A stretch of DNA of 64,000 nucleotides, taken from NCBI GenBank assembly GCA_034435375.1, contig DAOTXR010000077.1, positions 62,001 through 126,000 on the forward strand. The letters are read 5' to 3'. Source of the DNA: DAOTXR01 sp034435375 (GTDB lineage Bacteria; Chloroflexota; Anaerolineae; Aggregatilineales; UBA3940). Below the pieces are notes generated by a model. It did no database searches, was not told where the DNA came from, and was given only the letters and a program-made list of their open reading frames with translations. The translations under genes were made by a program, and so were the position numbers. Shown here piece by piece: positions 1 through 8,133 of the stretch; within the stretch, counting starts at the first letter, position 1; every line of letters starts with the position of its first letter.

Positions 1-1233
1 GTTGACGGCCTGAGCGGCCTGTTTGGCAGCCATGAAGATATTCTTGTTGTTGGGCAGGATCACGATCTTGTCAGTTGGCAGGCTGTGGATGGCTTCAATG
101 AAATCCTGAGTGCTGGGATTCATCGTCTGCCCCCCCGAGACTACACGGCCTGCCCCTAGGCTGTAAAAAATCCGCATTAGACCATCGCCAGGCGCGACTG
201 TAATAGCGGCAATAGAGCCTTCCGCAATTTCCGGCATTTTGAATGGCAAGGGGGCGGGCATCTGCGGGCCGCCACGCTCGGTGACAAACTCTTCGTATTG
301 CTCCTGCATGTTCTCGACTACTACGTCCAACAGCGTGCCCTGCTCGGCACCGTACTGGAGGGGCACACCGGGATTATGGACATGCACATGCACCTTGACC
401 ACGTTACTGTCGCCCACCACCAGCACGGACCAGCCTATGGCCTCAAGGTCGGCGCGGATACGATTCACGTCTAGGTTCTCGCCCTTGAGCAGGTACTGCA
501 CATCGTACCCATAGCCCTCCTCGTCCTCAGGGGTTAAGGCACTCTGCAATCCCCGTGCTCCAGCGGCAGATGCAGCGATCGTCAGCGGCTCGCCGCGCAC
601 CAGCTTGAGCATACCCTCCAGGATGTAAGCCAGACCCATCCCGCCCGAGTCTACTACTCCAGCTTCGGCCAGCACACTGAGCAGCTCGGGTGTACGCTGC
701 ACCGATTGGTGGCAACGTGTCACGACGCGGTCCAGAATGTAGAGCAGATCTCGGCTTTCGGCAGCAGCGGCTTCAGCCTCTTCAGCGCCTTCGCGGGCCA
801 CGGTGAGCATTGTCCCCTCGACCGGCTCCTGGACGGCCTGGTATGCCATGCGAACCGCTTCCTGAAAGCTGTGCACCAACCCGGTGGCGTCAATGGCTTT
901 TTCCTTTTCAACCCCGCGTGCGAAGCCGCGCCACAACTGCGAGAGGATCACGCCGGAGTTGCCGCGTGCGCCCATGAGTGCGCCGTTGTAGATCTTCTGT
1001 GCTACATGCCCAATGTGGGAGTCATCAAGATCGGCGATTTCCTTGAGGGCACTGCGCATGGTCAGCAGCATGTTCGTGCCGGTATCGCCATCTGGCACGG
1101 GGAAGACGTTCAGCGCATTGACAGCCTCGTAGTTCTGCTCCAGCCAGGCCATGCCGGCTTGGGCTAACTGCTTGAGATGTCTCCCGTCGCAGGAAAAAAT
1201 CTCCTGCCTAGAGGTAGTGGACTGTGACTTCAT
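1..1233 (-). CDS. yloV: DAK2-domain fatty acid kinase subunit (YloV/FakA), C-terminus beyond window
   Basis: The 411 visible residues are the N-terminal kinase part of the YloV/FakA family, which phosphorylates fatty acids bound to FakB carriers and resembles the DhaL subunit of dihydroxyacetone kinase. The nucleotide and Mg motif NVFPVPDGDTGTNM lies near residue 45, followed by GARGNSGVILSQ near 87 and a DSGG motif near 195, all typical of DhaL-like domains. Family members are about 550 residues, so the C-terminal third lies outside the window. The ATG at 1233 is the only start compatible with the family N-terminus; an ATG at 1238 runs straight into a stop. It follows the Asp23 gene on the same strand, the usual yloU-yloV order near rpmB. 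The family call is seen in the sequence; the fatty-acid substrate is inferred. Confidence 0.93.
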   Translation of the reverse strand, partial: MKSQSTTSRQEIFSCDGRHLKQLAQAGMAWLEQNYEAVNALNVFPVPDGDTGTNMLLTMRSALKEIADLDDSHIGHVAQKIYNGALMGARGNSGVILSQLWRGFARGVEKEKAIDATGLVHSFQEAVRMAYQAVQEPVEGTMLTVAREGAEEAEAAAAESRDLLYILDRVVTRCHQSVQRTPELLSVLAEAGVVDSGGMGLAYILEGMLKLVRGEPLTIAASAAGARGLQSALTPEDEEGYGYDVQYLLKGENLDVNRIRADLEAIGWSVLVVGDSNVVKVHVHVHNPGVPLQYGAEQGTLLDVVVENMQEQYEEFVTERGGPQMPAPLPFKMPEIAEGSIAAITVAPGDGLMRIFYSLGAGRVVSGGQTMNPSTQDFIEAIHSLPTDKIVILPNNKNIFMAAKQAAQAVN

Positions 1234-1264
1234 CACATGCCTTCCTTTGGCTTCCCCGGCAGTG

Positions 1265-1337
1265 CTTGGCCAAAGGTGTTTTCGGCCAAACCTGGGGTTT
1301 CATCGAAAGAGTTTCCAAGACTCCTTCAGTGAAACGC
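1265..1337. repeat. Structured repeat element, copy A
   Basis: This stretch between the Asp23 and YloV genes shares a long chain of blocks with 56845-56919: CTTGG, AAAG, TTC, GCCAAA, CTGGGGT, TCATCG, then the core of a hairpin and TGA..CGC. An outer helix pairs 1297-1302 with 1330-1335, and an inner helix pairs 1306-1312 with 1320-1326 (6 of 7 pairs). The other copy keeps both helices with different bases, so structure seems to be under selection. The element reads in this orientation on the plus strand, antisense to the yloU-yloV transcript. It could be an old repetitive palindromic element or an RNA motif; I do not recognise it. Confidence 0.6.
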
Positions 1338-1703
1338 CTAGTCTGACGATTCAGATGCCATGCGCAGCCCCTGCACATGGATGTTAACCTGGTGAACGGG
1401 GATGCCGACAGCTTTCTCTACCTGGAAGCGAACGGCGTTGATCACACTGTTTGCTACAGACGAGATACGTGTGCCGTGCTGAATGATGACGTACACGTCG
1501 ATAGTCAGCTTACCGCTCTTGTATGTGACATCGATACCATGATGTGGATCGCGCGTCAGGGTGGCCGCCAATTCCCCAAAGGCATTTTTCGAAGCCATAC
1601 CTACCACGCCATAGCTCGTCAGAAGCGCCTGGCTGGCTATCGTCGCCACAGCCGTGGGTGAAACGTGAATCGTTCCCAGGTTTTCGTCTTTTTGCTCACC
1701 CAT
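1338..1703 (-). CDS. yloU: Asp23/Gls24 family envelope stress protein (YloU)
   Basis: At 121 residues this matches the length of the compact Asp23/Gls24 (YloU) family. The order GTIHVSPTAVATIASQA, then a central ITVDV-like strand region (LTIDVYVIIQHG) and VNIHVQGLR near the end, is the family pattern. These small alpha/beta proteins are linked to the membrane and envelope stress response in Firmicutes; the molecular activity is not settled. It lies directly upstream of yloV on the same strand, about 100 nt away, with a structured repeat in the gap. This pairing next to rpmB is widely conserved, so function in the same process as the fatty-acid kinase is a reasonable inference. No strong ribosome binding site is visible before the ATG. 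Confidence 0.9.
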   Translation of the reverse strand: MGEQKDENLGTIHVSPTAVATIASQALLTSYGVVGMASKNAFGELAATLTRDPHHGIDVTYKSGKLTIDVYVIIQHGTRISSVANSVINAVRFQVEKAVGIPVHQVNIHVQGLRMASESSD

Positions 1704-1723
1704 ACCTGTTTACCCTGTTCGCC

Positions 1724-1752
1724 TTGTCAAAATCGAGCCGCTGCGGTATGCT
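1724..1752 (+). promoter_or_regulatory. Promoter for rpmB
   Basis: TTGTCA at 1724-1729 and TATGCT at 1747-1752 are 17 bp apart. Transcription would start near 1760 and leave a leader of about 68 nt. In that leader CACCT (about 1799) can pair with AGGTG (about 1815), the likely ribosome binding site of rpmB, which could limit translation. Confidence 0.6.
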
Positions 1753-1827
1753 CTCTCTCCGTCAATATACAGTAATTAGGCTTGGCAATAGTATTAACAC
1801 CTATCTCCACAGAGGTGATGTGAGATT

Positions 1828-2019
1828 ATGGCAGTTTGTGAGATGTGTGGCAAGAAACCCCAGTTTGGTCATAATGTCAGCTTTTCTGAGCGCAGAACCC
1901 GCCGCATGTTCAGGCCAAACATTCAGAAGACCAAGATTATGCGCAATGGTCGTCTGGTGACGGTGAGAGTATGCGCCAAATGCCTGAAGACCATGAGCAA
2001 GGATGTCAAGGTCCGTTAG
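1828..2019 (+). CDS. rpmB: 50S ribosomal protein L28
   Basis: A 63-residue L28 beginning MAVCEMCGKKPQFGHNVS, with the basic SFSERRTRRMFRPNIQK segment that contacts 23S rRNA. Two cysteine pairs (CEMC at residues 4-7 and CAKC near 49-52) form the zinc-binding knot of the C+ type of L28. The ATG at 1828 follows AGAGGTGATGTGAG. It is monocistronic, diverges from yloU-yloV and converges on rpe, with a terminator between. Length and sequence are normal for the family. Confidence 0.97.
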   Translation: MAVCEMCGKKPQFGHNVSFSERRTRRMFRPNIQKTKIMRNGRLVTVRVCAKCLKTMSKDVKVR

Positions 2020-2051
2020 GCTCTGCGTGCTCTACAACCACAATGTTGCTG

Positions 2052-2073
2052 AAAGGGCCTTGACGGCTCTTTT
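2052..2073. terminator. Terminator between rpmB and rpe
   Basis: An 8-bp stem (AAAGGGCC at 2052-2059 with GGCTCTTT at 2065-2072, one G-U pair) and a 5-nt loop, followed by a T-rich tail on the plus strand. The A-run at its left side could also serve the opposite strand. It sits exactly between two convergent genes. Confidence 0.6.
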
Positions 2074-2755
2074 AGTTTATCACCGATCTGGTCTGAGCAG
2101 CCTGCCGCAGGTTGGCGATAGCTGCACCGATTCCGGCTGGTGCGGTGAAAACAGCAGTGCCTGCGATCAGAATGTTAGCGCCTGCCGCCGCCATGCGTCC
2201 AGCATTTGAGACCTCAATGCCACCGTCAACCGCGATGTCTGCGACAGGGTTTACCTGGTCAAGCAGGCCACGCACCTGGACAACCTTGTCCAACGTGCGT
2301 TCGATCAGCGTTTGCCCGCCAAAGCCAGGATTGACGGTCATCACCAGTACGCTGTCTATGTCGGCCAGAATCTCGCTGAGCGCAGCCGCCGGCGTGCCTG
2401 GATTCAGGGCTACCCCTGCCCGCAGCCCCAGACGATGGATGCTGTCCAGTGTGCGGTGGATATGTAGGCAAGCCTCCACGTGAACAATCAGCTCATCGAC
2501 CCCAGTCTCGGCAAAAGACTCGAGGTAGCGGTCGGCGTCGCTGATCATCAAGTGGGCCACCAGCGGGACTGTGACCACGCGCCGGATCGACTTGATGACG
2601 ACCGGACCTACGGTTATATTGGGCACGTAGTGTCCATCCATCACATCCACATGGATTTCGTCGGCTCCGCCCTGCTGAGCGGCCTCGATCTGCTCTCCCA
2701 GCCGCGCGAAGTCAGCAGACAAGATGGATGGTGCAATTTTGATTGCCTTTGCCAT
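2072..2755 (-). CDS. rpe: Ribulose-phosphate 3-epimerase
   Basis: Interconverts ribulose 5-phosphate and xylulose 5-phosphate in the pentose phosphate and Calvin pathways, in the cytoplasm as a TIM barrel. Seen: KIAPSILSADFARLG at the start, the metal and catalytic segments HVDVMDGHYVPN and LVAHLMI, MTVNPGFGGQ, and DGGI near the phosphate site. From the ATG at 2755 it has 227 residues, the usual length. A longer frame back to 2827 exists, but the extra residues are not conserved in the family and would overlap the start of the divergent RNase H gene. A promoter-like pair (TTGCAC, 18 bp, TACACT) ends 8 nt before this ATG and there is no ribosome binding site, which suggests a nearly leaderless mRNA. 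Confidence 0.96.
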   Translation of the reverse strand: MAKAIKIAPSILSADFARLGEQIEAAQQGGADEIHVDVMDGHYVPNITVGPVVIKSIRRVVTVPLVAHLMISDADRYLESFAETGVDELIVHVEACLHIHRTLDSIHRLGLRAGVALNPGTPAAALSEILADIDSVLVMTVNPGFGGQTLIERTLDKVVQVRGLLDQVNPVADIAVDGGIEVSNAGRMAAAGANILIAGTAVFTAPAGIGAAIANLRQAAQTRSVIN

Positions 2756-2763
2756 AGGGGCAG

Positions 2764-2793
2764 AGTGTAACATGCCTGCGGGTTCTGGTGCAA
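2764..2793 (-). promoter_or_regulatory. Candidate promoter for rpe, near-leaderless
   Basis: On the minus strand TTGCAC (2793-2788) and TACACT (2769-2764) are 18 bp apart. Only 8 nt separate the -10 box from the ATG at 2755, so transcription would begin at or next to the start codon. Confidence 0.45.
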
Positions 2794-2865
2794 TAGAAGT
2801 GCTAGAACTCGAATCGGACCCAACCAATGCAGTTTCCAGGATGTCCTGATCCAGCGAAGTCTTTT

Positions 2866-3834
2866 ATGACCAGTGATCGACCTCATGTGACGATTTACAC
2901 CGATGGTGGGGCAGACCCCAATCCCGGCCCCGGCGGGTGGGCGGCGATCCTGATCCACGAGTCAACCAGGCGCGTCAGAGAACTCTCCGGCAGCGAGCCA
3001 TTCACTACCAACAATCGTATGGAACTGACGGCGGCCATTAGGGGGCTCTCGGCGCTGAAGCAATCCTGTGCGGTGCGGCTCTACACCGACTCAGAGTACT
3101 TACAGCAGGGCGTGACTGAGTGGATCAAAAAGTGGGCCAGGAGCGGCTGGAAGCGGGGCCGGAAAAAGGAACCGGTCGAAAACGCTGATCTGTGGCAGCA
3201 GCTCCACGTGTTGACCAAACAGCACAAGATCGTCTGGCAGTGGATCAAAGGGCATGCCGGGGATCGATTCAACGAACGCGCCGATTTTCTGGCCAGGCGT
3301 GAGATCCGCAAGTTGTATGTGGATTCAGGGGCCTCTCAGCCTGCCGATGCTGAAGTCTTTCTGCTGGTCTCAGCGCGCCCTCGTGTGGGCCTGTGGGCAG
3401 CGTCGGTCCGCTACCGAGGTGAGGAGTGGATGCTGGTTGGGCAGCGGGAAGGTGTTACCTCTAACCAGTTGGACCTGCTCAGTGCAACTGCAGCGCTGAG
3501 CGCCCTGCCGCCGGGCATATCGGTGCGGGTGTTCAGCCTCTCGGACTACCTACGAAACGGTGCTTCGCAGTGGATCAAGGGCTGGAAACTGCGCGGCTGG
3601 CAAACCAGGGATGGCAAGCCGGTGAAGAATGTCGATCTGTGGCAGCAGCTTGATGCTGAACTGAGCACCCGTCGGGTTGAGTGGCCGCCTGCCAAAGGCG
3701 ATCAGGTGCTTGAGGCAACGTTTGAGGACCTGGCCTACCGGGCGCAGGAAGAATTCGAGCAGCGCGGATGGGGTAGAGATCGACGAAGGAATGAGGGGAT
3801 GGACGGCGGCGGGGCCGACTACGACTCGGACTGA
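2866..3834 (+). CDS. rnhA: RNase HI with a degenerate second RNase H domain
   Basis: Residues 1-150 are a complete type I RNase H, which cuts the RNA strand of RNA-DNA hybrids. The catalytic acids are all present: D13 (YTDGGADPNPGPGGWA), E53 (RMELTAAI), D75 (LYTDSEYL) and D140, plus H130 of KGHAG. Residues 165-295 are a second RNase H fold that aligns well through DYL..GASQWIKGW and DLWQQL but has lost the active site: D13 becomes Ser, D75 becomes Leu and the histidine loop is gone. Ordinary RNase HI is about 150 residues; this protein has 322. The ATG at 2866 begins right before the domain; an ATG at 2827 would add 13 residues. The 3' end overlaps rlmN by 16 nt, tail to tail. Catalysis by domain one is confident; the role of domain two (substrate binding or dimer mimic) is unknown. 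Confidence 0.93.
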   Translation: MTSDRPHVTIYTDGGADPNPGPGGWAAILIHESTRRVRELSGSEPFTTNNRMELTAAIRGLSALKQSCAVRLYTDSEYLQQGVTEWIKKWARSGWKRGRKKEPVENADLWQQLHVLTKQHKIVWQWIKGHAGDRFNERADFLARREIRKLYVDSGASQPADAEVFLLVSARPRVGLWAASVRYRGEEWMLVGQREGVTSNQLDLLSATAALSALPPGISVRVFSLSDYLRNGASQWIKGWKLRGWQTRDGKPVKNVDLWQQLDAELSTRRVEWPPAKGDQVLEATFEDLAYRAQEEFEQRGWGRDRRRNEGMDGGGADYDSD

Positions 3835-4880
3835 GCTGCGTGGATCACGGCTGCCTTCAACTGGCCGCATCCGGCGTTCACGTCGATCCCACGCCGCACT
3901 CGCACTGTAGCCGTGAGGCCATAGGCTTCCAGAGCTTGCACGAAAGCAGCTACCCGCCGCCTGTCAGAGGGCTGGCCTCTGTAGCCGTCGGTTGGATTGA
4001 GCGGGATGACATTCACGTGGCACAACAGGCCATGCAGCAGCCTGCCCAGTGCGTGAGCCTGCTCCGGGGTGTCGTTCTCGTGCGCGATCAGCGTCCACTC
4101 GAACGTCACGCGCCGCCCAGTCCGGCTGACATAATACCGTACTGCATCGAGCAGGTCGGTGAGGGGGTAACGCCGATTGACGGGCAGCAGCGCCGAGCGC
4201 TCCTCGTCGGTGGCGGCGTGCAGCGAGATTGCCAGGCGGACCTGTAAATCCTCGTGGGCAAAACGGCGGATGGCTGGAGCCAGTCCCACCGTGCTCACGG
4301 TGATATGTCGCTGCCCAATCCCTAGCCCCTGCTCGTCGGTCAACTGGCGGATAGCTATGAGGGTGTTCTCGTAGTTGTGGAACGGTTCACCCATGCCCAT
4401 CAGCACTACATTGCTGAGTCGATCCCCCTCGGCTTCAAGCACGCGGGCTACGTGAATTGCCTGCTCAACGATCTCACCCGCTGTCAGGTGGCGCGCAAAG
4501 CCCATCTGACCCGTCGCACAGAACACACACCCCATGGCGCAGCCTGCCTGAGTCGAGATGCAGGCGGTGCGCCGAGCGTCGTAATGCATGAGCACCGTCT
4601 CAATGATCTGCCCGTCCGGCAGGCTGAGAGCGAACTTGCGCGTCTCTCCGTCTGTCGAGCGAATCTCCCGCCTTACTTCGAGGCTGCCGATGCGTGTCTC
4701 AGCTTGGAGCCTGGCCCGCAAATCGGCGGGAAGATTGGTCATGGCCTCAAACATGGTGGCTTTCTGCTGATATAGCCATCTCCACACTTGCCCGGCGCGA
4801 TAGCGCGGGTAACCCCAGCCAGTGATCAGATCGATGAGATGGCTGAGGGGAAGATCGTACAGATTGATCGCATCAGGCAT
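3819..4880 (-). CDS. rlmN: 23S rRNA (adenine-2503-C2)/tRNA methyltransferase RlmN
   Basis: Radical SAM enzyme that methylates C2 of A2503 in 23S rRNA and A37 of some tRNAs. The 4Fe-4S ligands C114, C118 and C121 lie in CAMGCVFCATGQMG, and the C-terminal methyl-carrying cysteine is C338 in VNAGCGQL. MGMGEPFHN and the SLHAATDEER segment are family motifs. From the ATG at 4880 the protein has 353 residues, the usual size. A start at 4937 would add 19 unconserved residues. The start overlaps the end of the HAD phosphatase gene by 8 nt, so the two are translationally coupled. Its 3' end overlaps the convergent RNase H gene. Confidence 0.97.
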   Translation of the reverse strand: MPDAINLYDLPLSHLIDLITGWGYPRYRAGQVWRWLYQQKATMFEAMTNLPADLRARLQAETRIGSLEVRREIRSTDGETRKFALSLPDGQIIETVLMHYDARRTACISTQAGCAMGCVFCATGQMGFARHLTAGEIVEQAIHVARVLEAEGDRLSNVVLMGMGEPFHNYENTLIAIRQLTDEQGLGIGQRHITVSTVGLAPAIRRFAHEDLQVRLAISLHAATDEERSALLPVNRRYPLTDLLDAVRYYVSRTGRRVTFEWTLIAHENDTPEQAHALGRLLHGLLCHVNVIPLNPTDGYRGQPSDRRRVAAFVQALEAYGLTATVRVRRGIDVNAGCGQLKAAVIHAAQSES

Positions 4881-5679
4881 GTTCAAGGGCGTCCGCCAAT
4901 TCTGCGATGCTGTCGAAGACGAGGTCGGGGATGACATCGCTTGCTTGCAGGTCAGCCTGCGTGGAGACGCCGCTCAGCACCAGGATGGTCCCGATTCCGG
5001 CCCGTTGCCCACCCATCACATCGGTTTCTAGCCGATCGCCGAGCATAGCGGTGGTCGCTGGGATGGCTTTGAAGCGCCTCATAGCTGTCTCAAAGATAGG
5101 CGTGTTAGGTTTGCCGATCACCTGTGGCTCCCTGTCAGTGGCAGCCGCCAGTGCAGCGACGATGCTGCCTGCGCCGGGTATCAGCCCCTGAGGCGTAGGG
5201 AAGGTCTTGTCGGCGTTGGTAGCAATGAAGGCTGCGCCGGCCCGGATCAGCCGCGAGCCAACGGTCAACTTGGCGTAGCTGATTTGACGGTCCATGCCGA
5301 CCACCACAGCTACAACCTGATCCGGCTGATTCTCGCCGTCGAGGACTGTGAACCCGGCTTCGGCTAGTGTGTCCTTTACGCCAGATTCGCCGATCACGTA
5401 GACGGGAGAACCCAGTGCAAAACGCTCGCGCATGATCGTCGCGGTAACGGTTGAACTGGTGAAGACCTGATCCGGCGTGGCCTCGGTGATGCCGAACCCC
5501 TGTAGCTTGTGGACGTAAGCTCTGACAGTGGTGGTCGAGTTGTTAGTCAGCAGCGCCCAATCGATGCCGCGTGCTTTCAGGACGTTGAAGAAGCGGCGAA
5601 GGCCAAATATCGGCTCGCTGGCGCGCCACAGCACACCATCACCGTCGATGAGCAGGGTCTTGAGATGTGCCAGTTCCAT
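4873..5679 (-). CDS. HAD-IIA (NagD-like) sugar-phosphate phosphatase
   Basis: A 268-residue haloacid dehalogenase of subfamily IIA, the group of NagD, AraL and 4-nitrophenyl phosphatases. Motif I is LLIDGDGVLW (DxD variant, nucleophile Asp), motif II LLTNNST, motif III includes GKPN with Lys, and motif IV is MLGDRLETDVMGG. The cap domain lies between about residues 80 and 180. Family members remove phosphate from sugar phosphates or glycolytic by-products; the substrate here cannot be told. It heads a two-gene operon with rlmN. TATAAT lies exactly 7 nt before the ATG at 5679, and no ribosome binding site fits, so the mRNA is probably leaderless. Confidence 0.92.
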   Translation of the reverse strand: MELAHLKTLLIDGDGVLWRASEPIFGLRRFFNVLKARGIDWALLTNNSTTTVRAYVHKLQGFGITEATPDQVFTSSTVTATIMRERFALGSPVYVIGESGVKDTLAEAGFTVLDGENQPDQVVAVVVGMDRQISYAKLTVGSRLIRAGAAFIATNADKTFPTPQGLIPGAGSIVAALAAATDREPQVIGKPNTPIFETAMRRFKAIPATTAMLGDRLETDVMGGQRAGIGTILVLSGVSTQADLQASDVIPDLVFDSIAELADALEHA

Positions 5680-5686
5680 GGTGTGA

Positions 5687-5692
5687 ATTATA
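5687..5692 (-). promoter_or_regulatory. -10 box of a leaderless promoter for the HAD gene
   Basis: Perfect TATAAT on the minus strand, followed by 7 nt and then the ATG at 5679. The -35 region is weak (TGAGAT at 17 bp). Confidence 0.55.
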
Positions 5693-5767
5693 CCACGCGA
5701 GCGTTCCCCATCTCATGTGTGACAGGATGGTCGTGCGGTCCACGGAGGTCAGGAGTCGATAAACCGT

Positions 5768-5800
5768 TTGGCGGGGCAAAGTAGTGTTCGTTATACTACT
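5768..5800 (+). promoter_or_regulatory. Promoter for the GT2 gene with an inverted repeat over the -10 box
   Basis: TTGGCG (5768-5773) and TATACT (5792-5797) are 18 bp apart. AGTAGT at 5780-5785 and ACTACT at 5795-5800 form an inverted repeat that overlaps the -10 box, a good place for a repressor site. No regulator is encoded next door. Confidence 0.5.
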
Positions 5801-5856
5801 CCCTACCTGGACCACCCCCGGCGACAGGCCACACTCTGGAAGGCGAGAGGGTCGCT

Positions 5857-6540
5857 TTGAAGCTTTCAGTCATCATGCCAGTATACAACGAGCGGGACAC
5901 ACTCGAAGAGATTGTTAGGCAGGTGTTGGCAACCGGTATGGCGCACGAGATTGTCATGGTAGATGACGGCTCGACAGACGGCAGCCGTGAGATCATGCAG
6001 CAGTGGCAAAACCATGACGTGATCCGTGTGATTCTCCACGAGAAAAACAGCGGCAAGGGCAGTGCTGTGCGCACCGGCTTTAAGGCCGCCACAGGCGACA
6101 TCCTGATCATCCAAGATGCCGACCTGGAGTACGATCCTCGCGATTACAGAGATGTGATCCGCCCCATCGAAGAAGGGCGGGCAGATGTGGTCTATGGCTC
6201 GCGCTTCCTGGGCAAACCGGCCCGCCGCATGAACTTCTGGCATCGGGTGGGCAACTTCATCCTGACGATGCTCACCAACGTTTTGTATAACCTTGACCTG
6301 AGTGACATGGAAACCTGCTACAAGGCTTTCCGTTCCGATGTAGTCCGTGATATTCCCTTGCGCTCGCGGCGCTTCGAATTTGAGCCAGAGATTACGGCCA
6401 AGGTAGCCAAACGTGGGTGTCGCATTGTTGAAGTGGCCATTGCGTATTACGGTCGCGACTTCGACGAAGGCAAGAAAATCACTGGTTGGGATGCATTCCC
6501 GGCCATCTGGACGCTGATCAAGTACCGCTTCGTTGACTGA
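5857..6540 (+). CDS. GT2 family glycosyltransferase, polyprenyl-phosphate sugar synthase type
   Basis: A 227-residue GT-A fold enzyme similar to dolichol-phosphate mannose synthase (DPM1-like). Seen: SVIMPVYNERDTL at the N-terminus, the VDDGSTDGS loop, GKGSAVRTGF, and IIQDADLEYDP carrying the DAD metal site near residue 88. There are no clear membrane helices, as in soluble DPM1. It would load a sugar from a nucleotide donor onto a polyprenyl phosphate at the inner face of the membrane. The next gene is a GT39 enzyme of the kind that uses such lipid-linked sugars, so a donor and user pair is a sensible inference. The start is TTG at 5857 behind GAGAGG; no ATG fits the conserved N-terminus. 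Confidence 0.9.
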   Translation: MKLSVIMPVYNERDTLEEIVRQVLATGMAHEIVMVDDGSTDGSREIMQQWQNHDVIRVILHEKNSGKGSAVRTGFKAATGDILIIQDADLEYDPRDYRDVIRPIEEGRADVVYGSRFLGKPARRMNFWHRVGNFILTMLTNVLYNLDLSDMETCYKAFRSDVVRDIPLRSRRFEFEPEITAKVAKRGCRIVEVAIAYYGRDFDEGKKITGWDAFPAIWTLIKYRFVD

Positions 6541-6550
6541 CAGGGGGACA

Positions 6551-8098
6551 ATGCAGGTACATGATCGCGGGACAGTGTCGAGAGGTGGAGCGGCATTACC
6601 TCTTTCGATGGGCCGGGTGAGCCGTGTCTGGCTGCTAACACTGATGGTGTTGATCGGCGCGGCCCTCCGCATCGCGCCGCTCACTGATAACCGCTTCCAT
6701 CCTGACGAGGCGCTGTTTGCCACGCTTGGCCGGTTGATCGTCACCGGGCGCGATCTGCTGCTGGCGCACACTCCCCTTCTGGTCGACAAACCTCCATTCT
6801 TCTATTACCAGCTTGCGGCTGGCATAACGCTGTCATGGGGTAGCGAGGTCAGTGCGCGGTTGCCAGGACTGTTTGCTGGCGTGATCAGCATTGGGTTGGC
6901 TGCGCGCTTAGCTTGGCAGCTGTGGCGATCCGATGTGGCGGCCATCCTCACGGCGCTTGTATGTGCGCTGTCGCCGTTCAACATTCTCTTCTCCCCGACT
7001 GCCTTCGCTGATCCCCTGATGGTGCTGTGGATTCTTGCAGCGCTAGTTGCAATAACCGCCCGTCGGTGGGGCCTGGCGGGAGGGCTGTTTGGTCTGGCGC
7101 TGGCAACCAAACCAAACGCATTGTTCTTTTCTCCTCTGGTCATCGGCTTGGGGACTACTTGCAGTGTCGACGCCCACACGGGCTGGCGCGATGTTGCACG
7201 CTGGACGCTGCGTTTTGTGGGTGGACTGTCGATGGTTGTAGGGCTGATCGCAGTGTGGGATATGGCGCGCGCCCCAGCGATCAGCTTCTGGGCGGCGGGA
7301 GTGGCTGCTAATAACCCAGGCCGCCTGGCCCGTAGCAATGAGGTGTGGCTGCGGGCCAGCAGCTGGCTGAATTGGTTGTACTATGTGACAGCCTCGCCGG
7401 GGCTAAACGTGGCCCTGCTGGGCTTGATCGCCGTGTTGGCGCCTATTGAAATTACGCTCTGCCGAGGTACACGGGGTGCTACCCACACGCTGGTACTGCT
7501 GTCGTTTGATGCCGGATATGCTGCTGCCCACTGGCTGGTAGCCTTTCCGGTGCTAGATCGCTACCTGCTACCCCTGGTGCCGCTGATCGCACTGCTCGCT
7601 GCACGAGCGGTTGAGTGTCTGGTGTCCCAGCTTTCCAGATGGGCGGACAGGCTCCCTACCCTAGCCTGTCTGGCTGGCTTGCTCATTGCAGCTCTGTTAG
7701 CCCGCCCTGCCGCTTTTGCCTCTCGCAGTGCCTATCCCGTTGGAGGCGATCACGGTGCCTACGATGGAATCGACCAGATAGCTGCCTACCTGCGTGCCCT
7801 GCCAGAGGGCAGTGTGGTGTACTACAGCTCGCTGGGTTGGTCGCTGACCTACTACCTCTTCGATGCCTACATATACCTGGCGCCCTATGCCAGCCTTGCT
7901 GCGCTGCGTGAAGACCTGACGGCGTTTGGTCGGGACGGGCCGACACGTTACCTGGTGCTCCCGGCCTGGGAAAGCCATATCGAAGTATTAGACGCCGCAG
8001 CACAGGCCGGTTTTCATGCAGAGGTTGTATTCCAGACGGTAGATCGTCGTGGTATCCCCTCGCTGATGATATACCATCTCACTGCGGCTGTTCCTTAA
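6551..8098 (+). CDS. GT39-like membrane glycosyltransferase (ArnT/PMT type)
   Basis: A 515-residue integral membrane protein of the GT-C fold, with about ten hydrophobic segments. The first outer loop holds FHPDEALFATLGR, the acidic motif typical of ArnT and PMT enzymes, followed by HTPLLVDKPPFFYY, the classic KPP segment of the family. Such enzymes move sugars from polyprenyl phosphate to lipid or protein on the outer face of the membrane. A soluble domain follows from about residue 410. The ATG at 6551 has AGGGGG at the right distance; a TTG at 6533 would overlap the GT2 gene. It follows the GT2 gene closely in the same operon. Donor and acceptor are unknown. Confidence 0.88.
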   Translation: MQVHDRGTVSRGGAALPLSMGRVSRVWLLTLMVLIGAALRIAPLTDNRFHPDEALFATLGRLIVTGRDLLLAHTPLLVDKPPFFYYQLAAGITLSWGSEVSARLPGLFAGVISIGLAARLAWQLWRSDVAAILTALVCALSPFNILFSPTAFADPLMVLWILAALVAITARRWGLAGGLFGLALATKPNALFFSPLVIGLGTTCSVDAHTGWRDVARWTLRFVGGLSMVVGLIAVWDMARAPAISFWAAGVAANNPGRLARSNEVWLRASSWLNWLYYVTASPGLNVALLGLIAVLAPIEITLCRGTRGATHTLVLLSFDAGYAAAHWLVAFPVLDRYLLPLVPLIALLAARAVECLVSQLSRWADRLPTLACLAGLLIAALLARPAAFASRSAYPVGGDHGAYDGIDQIAAYLRALPEGSVVYYSSLGWSLTYYLFDAYIYLAPYASLAALREDLTAFGRDGPTRYLVLPAWESHIEVLDAAAQAGFHAEVVFQTVDRRGIPSLMIYHLTAAVP

Positions 8099-8133
8099 AT
8101 AGCCTCTCATATACAATTCAGACTAAAATTATC

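Noticed and set aside
706..1167. Open frame on the plus strand inside the YloV region
   Set aside because: The minus strand here encodes the conserved DhaL-like motifs without a break; the plus frame is a by-product of high GC.
1265..1337. SAM-I riboswitch, suggested by CGATGAAACCC on the minus strand
   Set aside because: The CTTATC..AGAG start and the GGCAACC strand of SAM-I are absent.
5866..6789. Long open frame of 307 codons on the minus strand across the GT2 gene
   Set aside because: It is the complement of a clear glycosyltransferase with intact motifs and has no family features or start signals.
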